A stretch of DNA of 64,000 nucleotides. Origin: Trifolium pratense (Eukaryota; Streptophyta; Magnoliopsida; Fabales; Fabaceae). The notes under the pieces are model-generated. The model had not been told where the DNA came from. It searched no databases and worked only from the letters and a program-made list of their open reading frames with translations. A program made the translations under genes and the position numbers. The DNA lies in the NCBI RefSeq assembly GCF_020283565.1, contig NC_060060.1, positions 20,398,001 to 20,462,000 of the forward strand, in the 5' to 3' direction. Positions 1 to 18,070 of the stretch are shown here, in pieces (the first letter of the stretch is position 1; each line of letters begins with the position of its first letter).

Positions 1-2824
<2,824 letters not shown>

Positions 2825-3245
2825 TGCTTATTGGGAGTATTTGGATTGGCGATTCTGGATGCAGGGGTGAATATTATCTAGCTTTGCTTTTTGAGTCATG
2901 TGGATCGGTAATTCTGGATGCAGGGGCAAATATTATCTAGCTTTTATTTCTTGGTCATCTTCCGAAACAACTTGAATTTGTGTTCATGTATTGTGGTTTA
3001 GGATATCTTGGTGGCTAAAATTGTAGTAGGAATTTGTTTCATGGGATTTGTAATATTTCTGACTTCTGCGCTTTCTATTGGGTTTTTGACACTGTCCATA
3101 ACTGTAATGGAGATACAATTAAATGTGCCTCAAGTTCTAATATATAGTTTTATTTTGGTCATATACCTTTCATATAATGGAGTATCTGTTGAGTAATTTG
3201 TTTGCAAGATTCCATGTAAATAAATTGTTCTTTTTAAGTCGTTTA
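2825..3245 (+). other. 3' UTR of ARF1 copy A, with an internal tandem duplication
   Basis: Non-coding sequence after the stop that aligns over a long stretch with the region after the copy B stop, for example TTCCGAAACAACTTGAATTT in both. Two roughly 57 bp units follow each other at about 2830-2885 and 2888-2944. Each contains TTCTGGATGCAG and ends in AATATTATCTAGCTTT. Copy B has this unit once, near 7651-7710. A possible polyadenylation signal (AATAAA) lies near 3219. Confidence 0.7.
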
Positions 3246-3453
3246 TGCATGCTTAATGTTTTTTGGTTAGATGAGTAAAGAGTATATGCATGCTTGATGT
3301 CATACACAACATGCATTCAACTGCCAAGTTGAAGCAAAGCTTAGTTGAATTTTTGCCCTACCCATAGGTTTTGATATCTAGTCGGGATTCAACCTTAAAA
3401 TATATGCAAATTATCTTGAAATGAAATGCCTAGAAAATGTAGTGTACAAATGC

Positions 3454-3567
3454 TTTTTTTTTTTTTAGCTTTCACCACCAGTTTAATCTGGTTTGGAGGT
3501 CGGTTCTAGTATCAAGTGATTCCAGTTCCTTTCTATCACATTTGCGGGGATCGTATTTTTTTTTTTT
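3454..3567 (-). mobile_element. SINE-like fragment, minus orientation
   Basis: Read on the minus strand, this has a B-box-like GATCCCCGC stretch and ends in CCAGATTAAACTGGTGGTGAA followed by an A-run (the T-run at 3454-3466). The same sequence recurs near 37215 and, as a short piece, near 42977. Dispersed copies sharing an A-rich tail suggest a SINE or LINE 3' end. The 5' end is degraded. Confidence 0.45.
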
Positions 3568-3980
3568 GTTACATGAGTAGAGAGTACATGCATTGTTTAA
3601 TATTGTGCCATATCTGCATTCAACAACTGCCAAGTTCTCTTCATCTTTTCTAGGATATGTATTCGTATGTATTTGTGAAGTATATAGTAAAATAATTTTT
3701 AAAAATTTAAAAAGTAATTTTGATACTCTTATAAATCTTAAATCGAACCAACCTAAACTAAATTTGAATGTTTTAGTTTGGTTTTGTACCTGAACAAAAA
3801 AAATGTTCAACTCAAACATTGTAGATTGGTTCTAATTTTTCCCAAATTGATGTAAACATCTAATTCCTAAAGAAGAATCCGCAAATAAATTATTTTTAAG
3901 AAGATTTTTTTGTAGTCTTTTATGTTTTTAATCCTTCACAATTTTCTGTCAACTTAATATAGTCACCGATTAAAATAAAA

Positions 3981-4220
3981 GGCTTAATTAGTAAAATGGT
4001 CCTTTAAAGACATTTTTTGTTTCAGATTGGTCCCTTAAAGAAAAAAAGGTCCAAATAGGTCCAAAGAGGTCTAAATAGGACTAAACTGATTAACGGAGAT
4101 GTCTTTAAGGGACCTATTCGGACTTTTTTTCTTTTAAGGGATCTATTTGAAACTTTTTTTCTTTAAGGGACTAATCTGAAATCAAAAATATCTTTAAGAG
4201 ACCATTTTACTAATTAAGCC
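3981..4220. mobile_element. Mutator-type MITE with 9 bp target-site duplication
   Basis: A 240 bp element beginning GGCTTAATTAGTAAAATGGT and ending in its inverse. The inverted arms cover about 70 bp each with a few mismatches. The 9 bp AAAATAAAA directly flanks both ends (3972-3980 and 4221-4229), the duplication size typical of Mutator-like elements. No coding capacity. It lies just upstream of the ARF copy B leader. Confidence 0.85.
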
Positions 4221-4459
4221 AAAATAAAATCTAAATTAGTCTATAATATTTTCATTTGTACCAAATCTGAGATTAATTTACCCTAAATATAAAAATGTCA
4301 AAAGAATAATTTTAAATTTTTTTTGAAGGAAATAATTTAAATGTTATTTTTGTTTTTTTTACTCAAAATATGATTAAAACATTATTTTTCTTAGACGATT
4401 AAAATGGATTTTCAGTCCTCTTTTTACTAAGCAAAGGAAAAAGAAAAAGAAACATTTGT

Positions 4460-7647
<3,188 letters not shown>

Positions 7648-8010
7648 TGCTTTTTGGGAGTCTTTTGGATCGGTATTTCTGGATGCAGAGGTGAATATTA
7701 TCTAGCTTTTATTTCTGGGTCCTCTTCCGAAACAACTTGAATTTGTGTTCATGTATTGTGGTTTAGAATATATTGGTGGCTACAATTGTTGTAGGAATTT
7801 GTTTCATGAGATGTTTTAATACTTTTGAGCTTTCTATTGGGTTTGGATGCACCCTAACTGTAATGAAGATACTAATTCTATGCACCATCAGGTTCTGATT
7901 TATACCTGTCATACCTTTCCTATAATGAGTATCTGATGGAGATTTTGTTTCTTGTAAGATACCAAAGAAAATGATATTCATAGTTTCATACAGATTTTGA
8001 CGCTGATGCT
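7648..8010 (+). other. 3' UTR of ARF1 copy B, conserved with copy A
   Basis: Aligns with the copy A 3' UTR from just after the stop to about 7960, including TTCCGAAACAACTTGAATTT and GTAGGAATTTGTTTCATG. It holds a single copy of the unit that is doubled in copy A. Intron 5 before it (7032-7641) also contains a fragment of the common repeat with AAATATGTTTTTGGTCC. Confidence 0.6.
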
Positions 8011-8267
8011 TAACTTTGCGCAATTCAAATTACTGAATTTTATGGGAGATTATTTTGATAATATAGTAAAGATTTAGGAATGTACGGTGATTGTTTATGC
8101 AAAAAGTGATTTTTGAATCAATTGTTTTTGAAAAATTATTTTGGTTAAAGTTAAGTTTGAGATTTAATGATCGATATTTGGATGTATTTTCTATGAAAGT
8201 TAATTGAATGTTAAATTAACTCTAAATACAGAGGCTATATTTTATCGCCCCCAATTAGGCGCCTTCT

Positions 8268-8950
8268 AAGGCGAGGGTTCTACCAAGTCCCTCACCAGTA
8301 GTGGACCATCATTATAACAGTTATGAGCAATTAAATTATTGGAACACAAATTTCTTATTATACACCAAATACACTATATCATACTTTTCTTCTTCTTCCT
8401 CTGATTTTTCACTCTACATATCAAATAATTTCTCTTCTCTCTCGCTCTCTTTCCCCTGTCTTCCTCCTCCGGTCTCCACTAAAAAATTTCAAAACTATAA
8501 CATACCAAGCTATAGTGCATATTTAACATCGCAGCAGAGAAATGATAAAAAAAATTGAATTCAATTGACATGACCAAGAAATCTCACCAAACATGCATTC
8601 ACGTTTCGTCCACAATTAAAAATCATTCACTTAATCCCTTCCTATAATAGAGCATAATGGAGGAAGATGATGCCACCACTGATTTGCGGGAACCATGACG
8701 AAAGGCTCTTATGGCTGTTACAAAGTTTGCCTTTAGTCCCGTAGCGGCGGCTGTTGTTGCAGCAGAGGGAAAGAGGAGAAAAAAGAAGGAAAAAAAAAAT
8801 AGTTGTGATCTAGTGTGTATGGAACAGGAGAAAAAAGAAGGAAAAAAAATAGTTGTGATCTAGTGTGTAATGGAATGTGAGCTTGATTAATCTGATGGTT
8901 GTTTTTTATGTTCCACCGGTGAGGGACTTGTTGGAGCTCTCACCCTAGAA
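8268..8950. mobile_element. Non-autonomous inverted-repeat element
   Basis: The left end (GCGAGGGTTCTACCAAGTCC from 8271) and right end (8908-8949) are imperfect inverted repeats sharing AAGTCCCTCACC. The interior is non-coding. Near its right side it holds a 52 bp tandem duplication (8775 and 8827) of a purine-rich unit ending in AGTTGTGATCTAGTGTGTA. No clear target-site duplication was read, so the class is unassigned. Confidence 0.45.
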
Positions 8951-9066
8951 TCCACCCTCTAATTAAATCAAATTTGGAGGAAAAATAGTTTTGCCTGATA
9001 ATCAAATAGTACGTTTTATGCTGACTAGCTCATGGCGCATTTTGGAACCAACAAGATATCGATCTA

Positions 9067-9245
9067 AGAGGAGTGTTAGACACTGAGAAACACTCTTTTC
9101 AACACTCGTTCTCTAATTAGGTGAAACTCATGTGGGTCTTATTAATTTTTATGGGACCTTTTTCGAAAACGAGGGATCTATATTGATTCTTACCAATAAG
9201 TGTGTTATAGTGAGTGTTGACAAGGGAGTGTCGTGAGTGCTCCTC
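9067..9245. mobile_element. Small MITE-like inverted repeat
   Basis: Begins AGGAGTGTTAGACACTGAG and ends GTCGTGAGTGCTCCT, with repeated GAGTGTT/AACACTC stretches inside, so the ends pair imperfectly. About 180 bp and non-coding. Target-site duplication and class not determined. Confidence 0.4.
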
Positions 9246-9562
9246 ATTGAATTAATTTAAATTGATTTGGAGCACAAGTTTAAGGAAATGGATCCTCTTC
9301 AAACTTTGTGTTTAGTTCTGCACTGAATCCTAATTTAACATGTACTCATTGTATGTATAATAATCTACAATCTGAATTTATAACATAAAATGAACATAAT
9401 CCTCTTCAAGCTTTGTAACAAATCTGAGTTTATCGCAACTGCTTTAACTTGTTAAATACCATTTTACCAAAACTGTATGTTAACAGCATCCATATAGTCC
9501 TACAACGACCCCATTTGCTAGCCATGTATATGGAATTTGAAATATGGACGTGTAAAAAAGCC

Positions 9563-10561
9563 TTAAAACATATCCATGTCCAGGTCCAAGGGACTGTAAT
9601 CGCTTTCTTGAAACTCTACTTCAAGTTCCTGGATATGATCTTCCTCTTCGAAAAGAAAAGGCGCAATTTCTTTAGATTTGTCGGACTCCTTGTCGTTCAT
9701 CTCTATAACTGAAACAATCTTTTCCTTGATACTGTTTTCCATGATTTCAGTTCCAACATCTTGAGACTGTAATCCAAGTAGAGAAAAGCATTCTCTCTGG
9801 AAATCTAAGTCACTTGAAGACATGATCAGTCCGGCAATTGTTTGAGCAAGATCAGGTGCATGATTGCGAATCTGAAAGTAAAAGACCATTATTAAGCTGC
9901 AAAGTTGGTCAATATATTAATGAAAGTGAATTATCTGAAGGGTTCAGCATAGATATGATAGTGAATGTTATACTATATAGTATTCCTAGACATAAAGTCA
10001 GATTCTAGATGATAATCCATACAATGATGACATGTTATGAACTTATGAAAAACCTTGCACCAAACGACGCTGCAAAACGTGTAGTCACTACACTAGTCAG
10101 ATTCTGGGTTTGTTTTCTTCGTTTTAATTGTCTTAAAAGAATGCAAGTGTGATTGACCAATTTAGTTTCGAGGATTTTACAGCCTAATTTCAATCCTCAC
10201 CATCCCTAGTAGAAAAGAAGGAAAACTAACAATCCTATAAAATTTGATGAAGAGTGCAAATTTTATAGGGCAATGCAAACTCATACTCTGCTCGAGCCGG
10301 GAAAGGTTGCTAATCACTAAAACATGAAGGGACCTGGCCATACTAGGATAGACTGGACAGTTATACATTAAACAAACTCTGATGAAAATTCAGTTCATTG
10401 AATGGGAAATCAAGATGTTATGTTATGAACTAGACATTTCAGTTTATTGTCTTTGCTGTGGATGCTTTAATTCTTTTGAAAAGTAGTGGTGGGTGGTGGA
10501 TGCCCCTTGTAGAGGGAGGTTCTATTGTGTATAAACCAGTGTGAGAGGCCAACAGATCATA

Positions 10562-10637
<76 letters not shown>

Positions 10638-13600
10638 CAGAGAGACAGAGAGAGAGATAAATAATTAGATATGAATTTACCTGGACGGCGCGGGAACTTA
10701 GAAAATCCCCAGAATGCTTATCCTTTAAGTCATCAAGAGAAAGTTTAACAGCTTTTTTAAGAAGGCTTCTATCAAGTTGAGACATTTTCCTTGGTGCGGG
10801 TATCACGGTCTTATCAATACGTCAAGGAAGTAAAATTCACATACAGAACAATAAATTTCAACAGACTTACACATACTACACAATGGATGGAAATTGTCAT
10901 ATCATATTCACATTCAAATGGTCATATCATACTTAATATTCATGTAGAGAAACAAGTATGTTATTTTGACTATATATGTATTAGTATTTACCTATATGTA
11001 ATTTTAACACTAAAATTTAGAGCAAAAAAGGATCTGTCCAACGCTGGATATTGTTTGAGATATGAGTGGAGGACAATATCAATGTGAGTATCAGTAGACA
11101 AGTTTTCCCATTCTAGTAATGCAATGCCATCTAGCTCTACTATACCCCCTAAATGCAAACCATATCTTTTCCAGTCAATGCTTTTCAATGCCTTCATAGA
11201 TATTTGAGGCATTGCACATGGTGAAAAGTCCTTGAAATACAAAACCTGATATCAAACATTGTTATCGTCCAAACTAATTAGCGGATAAGTAAACTTTATA
11301 CAACAAAACGAACTGAAGAATATAATTTAAGGGACTAGTTCAGGACCTCTGTTTTGTTTCCATATTCCCTGAAGCACGTAGTGTTCTGAATTGACATATT
11401 ACTTATTACTATGACTGCTTCCATCACCACTTCAGTGTGTAGACGGTTTACAGTGCAGCAAGCCACTCCACTCCCAACTTTGAGTTCCTCCCTAACAAAG
11501 ATTAAAAAAAATCGGTAATTTAATTTATTTTTTTAGTGCTATAAATTTGAGAATCTTGGGGCCTTATTTATTAAGCATGATATATCCACCAAGAAAGTAA
11601 ATATTGGCGAAGGCTCATTTTTACCAGGCAAACCAAGTTCTCACATTTACTTCTATACATGATGCATTTTCTTTTACAATTTGTTTGTATGCAGTGTTAC
11701 AGACATCAATTTAATGGATCAAATTAATAATATGTTATAAATCACATGTAAATGGGCCAACAGTTGTGAATACTAGACACCAAAAAGTGTCTGTAACATG
11801 TTGGTGTTAGTCTTCTATGTAACTGACTAAAACACCATACAAAGAACTGAAAACTACTATGAATTAATACAAATAACTGAAAACTACTATGCATTATACT
11901 GAAAACTGTAAACAGGGAGTTTTATTTTTCGACTAATAATCGACATATGCAAAAAATTAGAGGATTATATCCACAAATAACCAATCATATTTGAAGTATA
12001 GGATAGTAGAGATGATATCTTCCTAAATCCTGAGCAACTTACCTTTGGGAAAGCAACCAAACTACTGATCTAGAACAAACACATTAAGTTTCTAAATGAT
12101 AAACACAGGTGCTGACTTGAGATTAGGAATGTACCAACTTGTGAAGCAAGAATTGCATATGCTACTTAAATTATTTCCATGCTTAAGTACATAGTCTTTG
12201 AGGCCTGACTGCATCTTTTCAAGACTTGATGCTGAGATTGGTGACTGCTCGGATGTATTTGCAAGAAAAACCTTTTCATACCGTGATTCAGGTACATCGT
12301 AATCTTCTGATACTAATTGAATTGCAATATTCTGGACACAAAATCAAAGTAAATTGCTAAAATTGTGTCAGAATCAAAATAAAGTGTTTTGCATAAGTTT
12401 GTATGGCTGCTGGTGATTATATCAATGATATGAAGTGCAATTTGCACTCTGATTTGTGAAATTATTAACTGTAGATAACATATCAAACTGAAGCATTAAA
12501 ACCATGTCAATGTTTTTTTGACAATTGGTGGTTCTGCATTAAATTTATAAGGTTGTTTCAGATAATATCAGTGATATGGACTTGCAATTATGCAATCTGA
12601 TTTGGAAGAATTGTTAATTGTTGTAAGCATATGTGATGAAAGGAAAATGCTCTCTAGCTTATGTTTGTTAGTTTGAAAGAATGTGAGAGCCTTTGAGACT
12701 TCTGCAGTAACGACAGTTCAACTTACAGGATTATTTAGAATCAGCAGCTGCAAAATAAAAAATAAATATATAAACAAAAAGAAAATGGAAATTGAAGAAT
12801 ATTTCACAGAGAAATAGTGTGATGTTAGAACTTCAATAAGTTCCTTTGAACAATATAGCTTCAATATTGATGTTATGCATTAAAGAACTAAGTCGCCACA
12901 AGCATGGCAGTTGGCACACTCACGCTTAATAAAGCTACCTTTATATTTTTTTGGTTGTGAATGTTTATCACTACTTCGTTTTGGTTCTTTTATCTCTTAT
13001 TTACCAAAGTACGGCTTCCTGTTTTTAGTGCGTCGTTTTAGTAAATAGAAGTACTAACATTCTTTGATTTCTCAATATAGGAACATCTGATATGCCAAAA
13101 TTGCATTACATACTGCCCCAATGGAGAAATGCAAAATATATTCTGAAACCTCTAATGTGCAGTGTTACACACTGTCTTGAACTGTCAGTGCTTTCTAATA
13201 ATTGAAGCATTTGTTACACCGCATAACAATATTTGTTTAAAGCATAAATATAAGTATTCTCGGTGTACTTCCAAGTGCCAACCAAGAAGAGTATGCCCTA
13301 ATAGTTTCAATCTTGGTTCATACCTAAAAATTTTCCATGAGGATATATGAAATGGTAGTCATTGCAACAAAAATAAATCCCACCAAGTAGGCAATTAGTT
13401 AACATACCTTCTCTAGGAGGCTATGAATGTCAGCCAGTAAGAGATCAGGGTTAACAAAAGAAGAAGAGAGGCAAACTTCACTGCCACTGCAAATTAAGAT
13501 GACCACCCATTTTTTTTTAAAAAACTTAACCCACAAACTAATCTTAAATCAATGAAGTTCAAGTAACCCGCTTACCTGAATATTGCACCATTTTTTGTGT

Positions 13601-15030
13601 CTGACGGTAGTCTAGTTATTCTGGAGGAACCACTTTCTTTCAGATTTATCTGATAATTGTGTATCTCACTATCACTGATACCTACCATTTCCATAAGCTG
13701 TGATAAGAATCGTGATAACGACTAAACTAACATGGCAACATATTAAATAGATGAAATCTACGTCACTCTTAAACCACGGCCATAGAGCAGTACAATGATG
13801 GCACCAAGGAAATACTTAAAACATTTGTCGGATTTCCACACGGCTAATGAAAATTGAGTTCATATCAAAAGTACCTATAGCCATTTAATGATATACTAAA
13901 AAGCAAAACCACTTTCCTCTAAATATTACCCCCACACTATCAGCAAGAGCTATTGAGTTGTCCAGATACAAGAATAATGATTTACTTTTGAATTTGTGCA
14001 TGTGGGAGATATCGATATGTATATGTTCAATGAGATAAAATGACAATTACAACAAGAACATTGAACTTACTAGTGGTTTTGATGGAAAGCATTCCATCTG
14101 TTTCACAAAATAAAAATCATCAATACATATCTGAAAAATGCAAATGACTCAAATGAGGGGGGGGGGGGGGGAAATCATAAAATCTGCTGAAAATCATGAC
14201 TTGTTCAGTTACCCCAATTTTCAGCAACATTTGTGAAAGAAACCTTCAAATCTTGAAACTCCTCTAAGCTGCTCCCAATGCCAGTATCAGAAACTGCTCG
14301 CAAGAAATTCGAATATTAATTATAAACCAAAACATTACTCTTATAACACAGATCACTCCAGTTTGAAAATTGAAATTACTGATAGAAACCATTTCGCTAA
14401 AATTCAACACGAAAAGTCCCCCAAAATTACTGATAGAAAGCACATAGCTAAAAATTGAATGCTAAATTTGAACACCAAAAATTCTTCTAACATTACTGAT
14501 AGAAATCTTTTCCCTAAAATTGAAATTATAGCATAACCTAGCCATAAGGAGAAATTCCAAACAACAGGATCTAAATTTAGTATGAATATTATATTATAAT
14601 GCTAAGATAGTTTTAAACAATTCATCCAATTAAAAAATTCAGCACAAAATTATATAATTAGCGAGCGACGAGATTACTAGAAATTTGAAGAGAAGGATCT
14701 GAAGATGAAGAGCGAGTGAGACCAACTGCGAGTCTGCAAATCTGATCCGATAATCGGCATCTCTGATAAGCTGAAGAAATTAACTGCAATCGAAAATTAG
14801 AATCACATAAGTTACCGAACAAATCGGAAAATCAGAGAAACTAAATTTGAACAAAATTTGCTGTGATGAGAAAATGAAACTCGCATTCAATGTAAGAATA
14901 GATTCATTCAAATAATCGATCAACGAATAAATCATAGGAAAGTAAATACATGTGAAGATTTCTCTGTGAAAAGATTAAGAAGAAGAAAACTCACGTGTAA
15001 GCAAAGTTTCTGTGCTGAAGAAAACTCCAT
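9563..15030 (-). CDS. MTOPVIB: Meiotic DNA topoisomerase VI subunit B-like protein (MTOPVIB)
   Basis: Partner of SPO11-1 and SPO11-2 in the complex that makes meiotic double-strand breaks (known role). Twelve coding exons in transcript order: 15030-14995, 14783-14678, 14293-14213, 14097-14071, 13681-13576, 13486-13408, 12748-12728, 12331-12135, 11491-11347, 11245-11043, 10789-10681 and 9871-9563. These join in one frame to 472 aa plus stop, close to the Arabidopsis protein (about 490 aa). The N-terminus reads LISSAYQRCRLSD. DTGIGSSLEEF at residues 50-60 is the GHKL-type DxGxG ATP-site motif. The C-terminal part (LAQTIAGLIMSSSDLDFQRE) ends in an acidic tail. The family call rests on this motif and remembered similarity. 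The exon 10/11 junction (donor GTTGGA, acceptor AAG/G) is least certain; exon 9 has a weak donor. Intron 11 holds a long dinucleotide repeat. Confidence 0.86.
10564..10656. repeat. Compound (GT)n(GA)n microsatellite
   Basis: About 15 GT units followed by about 30 GA units with a few CAGA interruptions, inside intron 11 of MTOPVIB and starting only 25 bases past the exon 11 donor. On the transcribed strand it reads (CT)n(CA)n, a long pyrimidine-rich tract. Likely to vary in length between accessions. Confidence 0.95.
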
Positions 15031-15411
15031 TTCCAGAATTAGAACGATCTCGTTCGCGCGCTGAAACTAAGAAATGGTTTTGAAAATCAATATTTATACC
15101 GGAAAGAAAATATGTTTTCTATTCAGGCCCCTCATAGCCTAATATTCTAATTTTGCCCTCCAAATATTCTAATTTTGCTGTTGATAAAAATTTCGGTTCG
15201 CAGAAATCAAAGTTTTTTCTACTTCAAATTCGGGAAATATTCGGTTAATAGAAATTGAAATTTTTTTTTTCAAGGCAAAAAAAATTCGGTTCATAGAAAC
15301 CGAAGTTTTTATGTAAGGGCAAAAAAGTAAAATCTCGAGGGGGAAAAAGAACCATGAGGCCTAAAGAGAAAACATTGAAAGAAAAACTATGCAAAGATGA
15401 AAATTTCTCAT

Positions 15412-15637
15412 CTCACCTACTCAATTTCTCACCCACCCCCTGTTTTTCCATTTTTGCCTTTGGTCAAAAAATTCGGAACGCGTTTTCTGAATTTTTTTGC
15501 CTTTAAAAACAACTTCGGAATGTGTTTTCCGAAATTTTTCCAAATTTGAACGAAAAAAATTCGGAAAACGCGTTCCGAATTTTTTGACCAAGGGCAAAAA
15601 TGGAAAAACAGGGGGTGGGTGAGAAAGTGAGTGGGTG
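15412..15637. mobile_element. Long inverted repeat (foldback MITE) upstream of MTOPVIB
   Basis: Two arms of about 75-80 bp are near-perfect inverse copies separated by about 70 bp. The left arm runs from about 15412 (ACCCACCCCCTG, then TTTGGTCAAAAAATTCGG) to 15491; the right arm from about 15560 (AACGCGTTCCGAATTTTTTG) to 15637. Only a few mismatches are seen. A transcript would form a long hairpin. Just inside it, 15125-15365 holds another weak inverted repeat (AGGCCCCTCATAGCC versus CATGAGGCCTAA). The element ends about 380 bp upstream of the MTOPVIB ATG. Open frames here are artefacts. Confidence 0.75.
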
Positions 15638-15799
15638 GGATTAAATATTTTCTGCAAAGATGGTGGATCCGGGTAAGTAGGCCCATCTACATGTTATGGG
15701 CTTCGGTCTAGTCCATAATGCATACTGACAAATACTTTTCACACCCCACATCTGATTTTGTATCTCATATTATAAAAATAGTTGTTTTTTTTTAGTTTA

Positions 15800-15967
15800 A
15801 TGGATATACTTTGTCAGTGTAAACTAATTTTACACTGACATTCAATAGAAATCAAGCATTCTTCCATGTCATATGCTTAAAGTGGAGTATAGTAGAGTGG
15901 TTTGACAGAATACGCAGTTACTATTGAATGACAGTGTCGAATTATTTTACACTGTCAATGTGTATCA
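15800..15967. mobile_element. Short MITE with TTGTCAGTGTAAA-type ends
   Basis: The left arm GTCAGTGTAAACTAATTTTA, continuing to CTGACATTCAATAG, pairs with the right arm near 15921-15967 (CTATTGAATGACAGTGTCG through TTACACTGTCAATGTG). About 168 bp with roughly 45 bp imperfect inverted arms. Non-coding. Target-site duplication not resolved. Confidence 0.65.
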
Positions 15968-17575
15968 TATTTTCTTAGAAAATTTATATTTTTTATAAAT
16001 AAAAATTTATAATCATACTCTCACATTATGGAATCTGGCTCCTCTAAAACGATTAACTCTAAAAGGTTAAGTGAGTATTACGGGGCATTGGTTAAAAATA
16101 TATTTAACTGTACCTTTTATATTCTTAATAAACTTTATATCAAATATATAAAACTTAATTAATAAGATTTTTATTATGAATAATAAAATTTATATCAAAT
16201 TTATATTTAAGATAGTAATTTAAATTTATTAATTTAATATATCTTTCATATATTATTAAATTAATTTTTATATACTAAAATTTTATTTTAAATTTATTTT
16301 TACTATAATGTAATATATATTTTACGTCAAGATGTACATGTGAATGATTTACATTAATTTTAACCAATTAGAGAGTAAGCGTCAAAGAGTATTAAAAGAC
16401 GATATTCCTAGTGCTTCTCATTTTTATGTAATATCTAGATGGAAAAATACCTCTATAGGCGCAACCACATACAAATAATTTTTACTGTATTTAGGAATAC
16501 ATACATAAACATTCACATTATTTATTTATTTTAGGGTTAGATATGTTTTTGGTCCCTATAAAATCACAAAAAAAAAAAAATTTTGGTCCATATAAAAAAA
16601 GTGTTATGTTTTCATCCTTAAAAAATTATTAAGCACATAGTTTTAATCTCTGTTGTTAAACCAATGTGTTTTTTTTTTTTAATAATTATTTTGCATACAT
16701 GTTTAGAAAATTATAAAAAACTTTTCAAAAACAAGGAACTAAATATTTCTTAGTCAACATTTTCGTTACTTTTATCTTTATCTTTTGAAATTTAAAATAT
16801 TCTAAAATTTTGTAAAGTAATTTTTTATAGTATTCTAAACATGGTTAAATAAATGAAACAATTATTAAAATGCTAAAAAAAAATTGTAAAATAGTGTGTA
16901 CTAATTTCGATTGTTGGAGAATTACACCAGAAAAACCAAAATATTGGCCCCACATATCATATCTATTTTTAGCAGCCGAAAGTACAATTTCAAAAATACC
17001 AATCGCTTTCTTCTATATTGTGTGGGTAACAACAAATGGTATATCTCTATCATTCTAATGTCTCTTCTTAGAAACCCTAATATCGACCCATACTATATAC
17101 CATATTATCAAATACGGGTTGAGGTACTGATTTTACCTTGACTTTGTCGACTTGCATTACAACACAAGTGACACCACCTCCCGCTTCTATTTCGTTGAAT
17201 AAAACTTTGAAGTAAAACATTTTATGCAACTGTCAGAACAAAATCTAGTTAAATTTTAAATCCGATGCAATGTTATAAAGAGAATAGTGTAGCCATTATA
17301 TTCATCACCAACATCATCCTTTTCATTTTTGTCGTATATTTCTTTCCCAATTTCTTGTCCTTTCAAATAGGCACACACCGAACAAATTCGAGAACATATT
17401 TTTTGTCCCTTTATGCGATTATTTAAATATTTTAAGTTATTTGATTTGGTAAAAGATAAATAAAAATTATTTGATAAATAATATATAATAAATGTATTAG
17501 GGATTTCATAAAATTAAAATAAAATAATAGGGGTTAAAATTTATAATTATTTTGTATTTCAATCATATATAATAT
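15968..17575. other. Gene-free AT-rich interval
   Basis: No supportable gene. It contains one end of a common repeat (GGGTTAGATATGTTTTTGGT near 16538) without a matching opposite end. Open frames near 16870-17141 show no codon structure or family resemblance. Confidence 0.6.
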
Positions 17576-18060
17576 GATTAAATATGTTTTAAGTTTCTAT
17601 AAATATCTCAAATTTTGTTTTTAGTCTCTATTAAAATTTTAGTAAGTTTTTGTCCCTCAAATATTTTATGTCATGATTTTTGGTCTTTGCTTTTCAGTCA
17701 ACTCATATATATTATTCGAAATTTCAAAATAAAAATGCGATCATGTTTAGTACATTATATGAATCTCTCTTGTAAATGTTGATATTTTTTTAATAAAGGA
17801 TATTAAATATGATATTTATTGTTATTTTTTGCGCTTAAAAAATCATAAAAAATTCTAATTTATTGTGGGAGGTTCTTATAATATTATAAACATGAATACA
17901 AAAAATCATTCAAAAATGTGAAAGTACACAAGAATTGATTTAAAAGTAGGACCAAACGTTGTGATAGAAAATATTTGAAGGACCAAAAGTTGATGAATTT
18001 TTTATAGAGACTAAAAATAAAATTTGATATTTTTATAGGGACCAAAAATTTATTTAACCC
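17576..18060. mobile_element. Mutator-type MITE with 10 bp target-site duplication
   Basis: A 485 bp element. The left end GATTAAATATGTTTTAAG and the inverse of the right end GGGTTAAATAAATTTTTGG continue as matching arms for about 70 bp, sharing TTTTTAGTCTCTAT. It is flanked on both sides by TATATAATAT (17566-17575 and 18061-18070). Pieces of the same repeat family occur near 7085 and 16538. Confidence 0.75.
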
Positions 18061-18070
18061 TATATAATAT

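Noticed and set aside
15421..15686. Two minus-strand frames of 78 and 85 aa
   Set aside because: They translate the arms of a long inverted repeat; similar composition in two frames is an artefact of the repeat.
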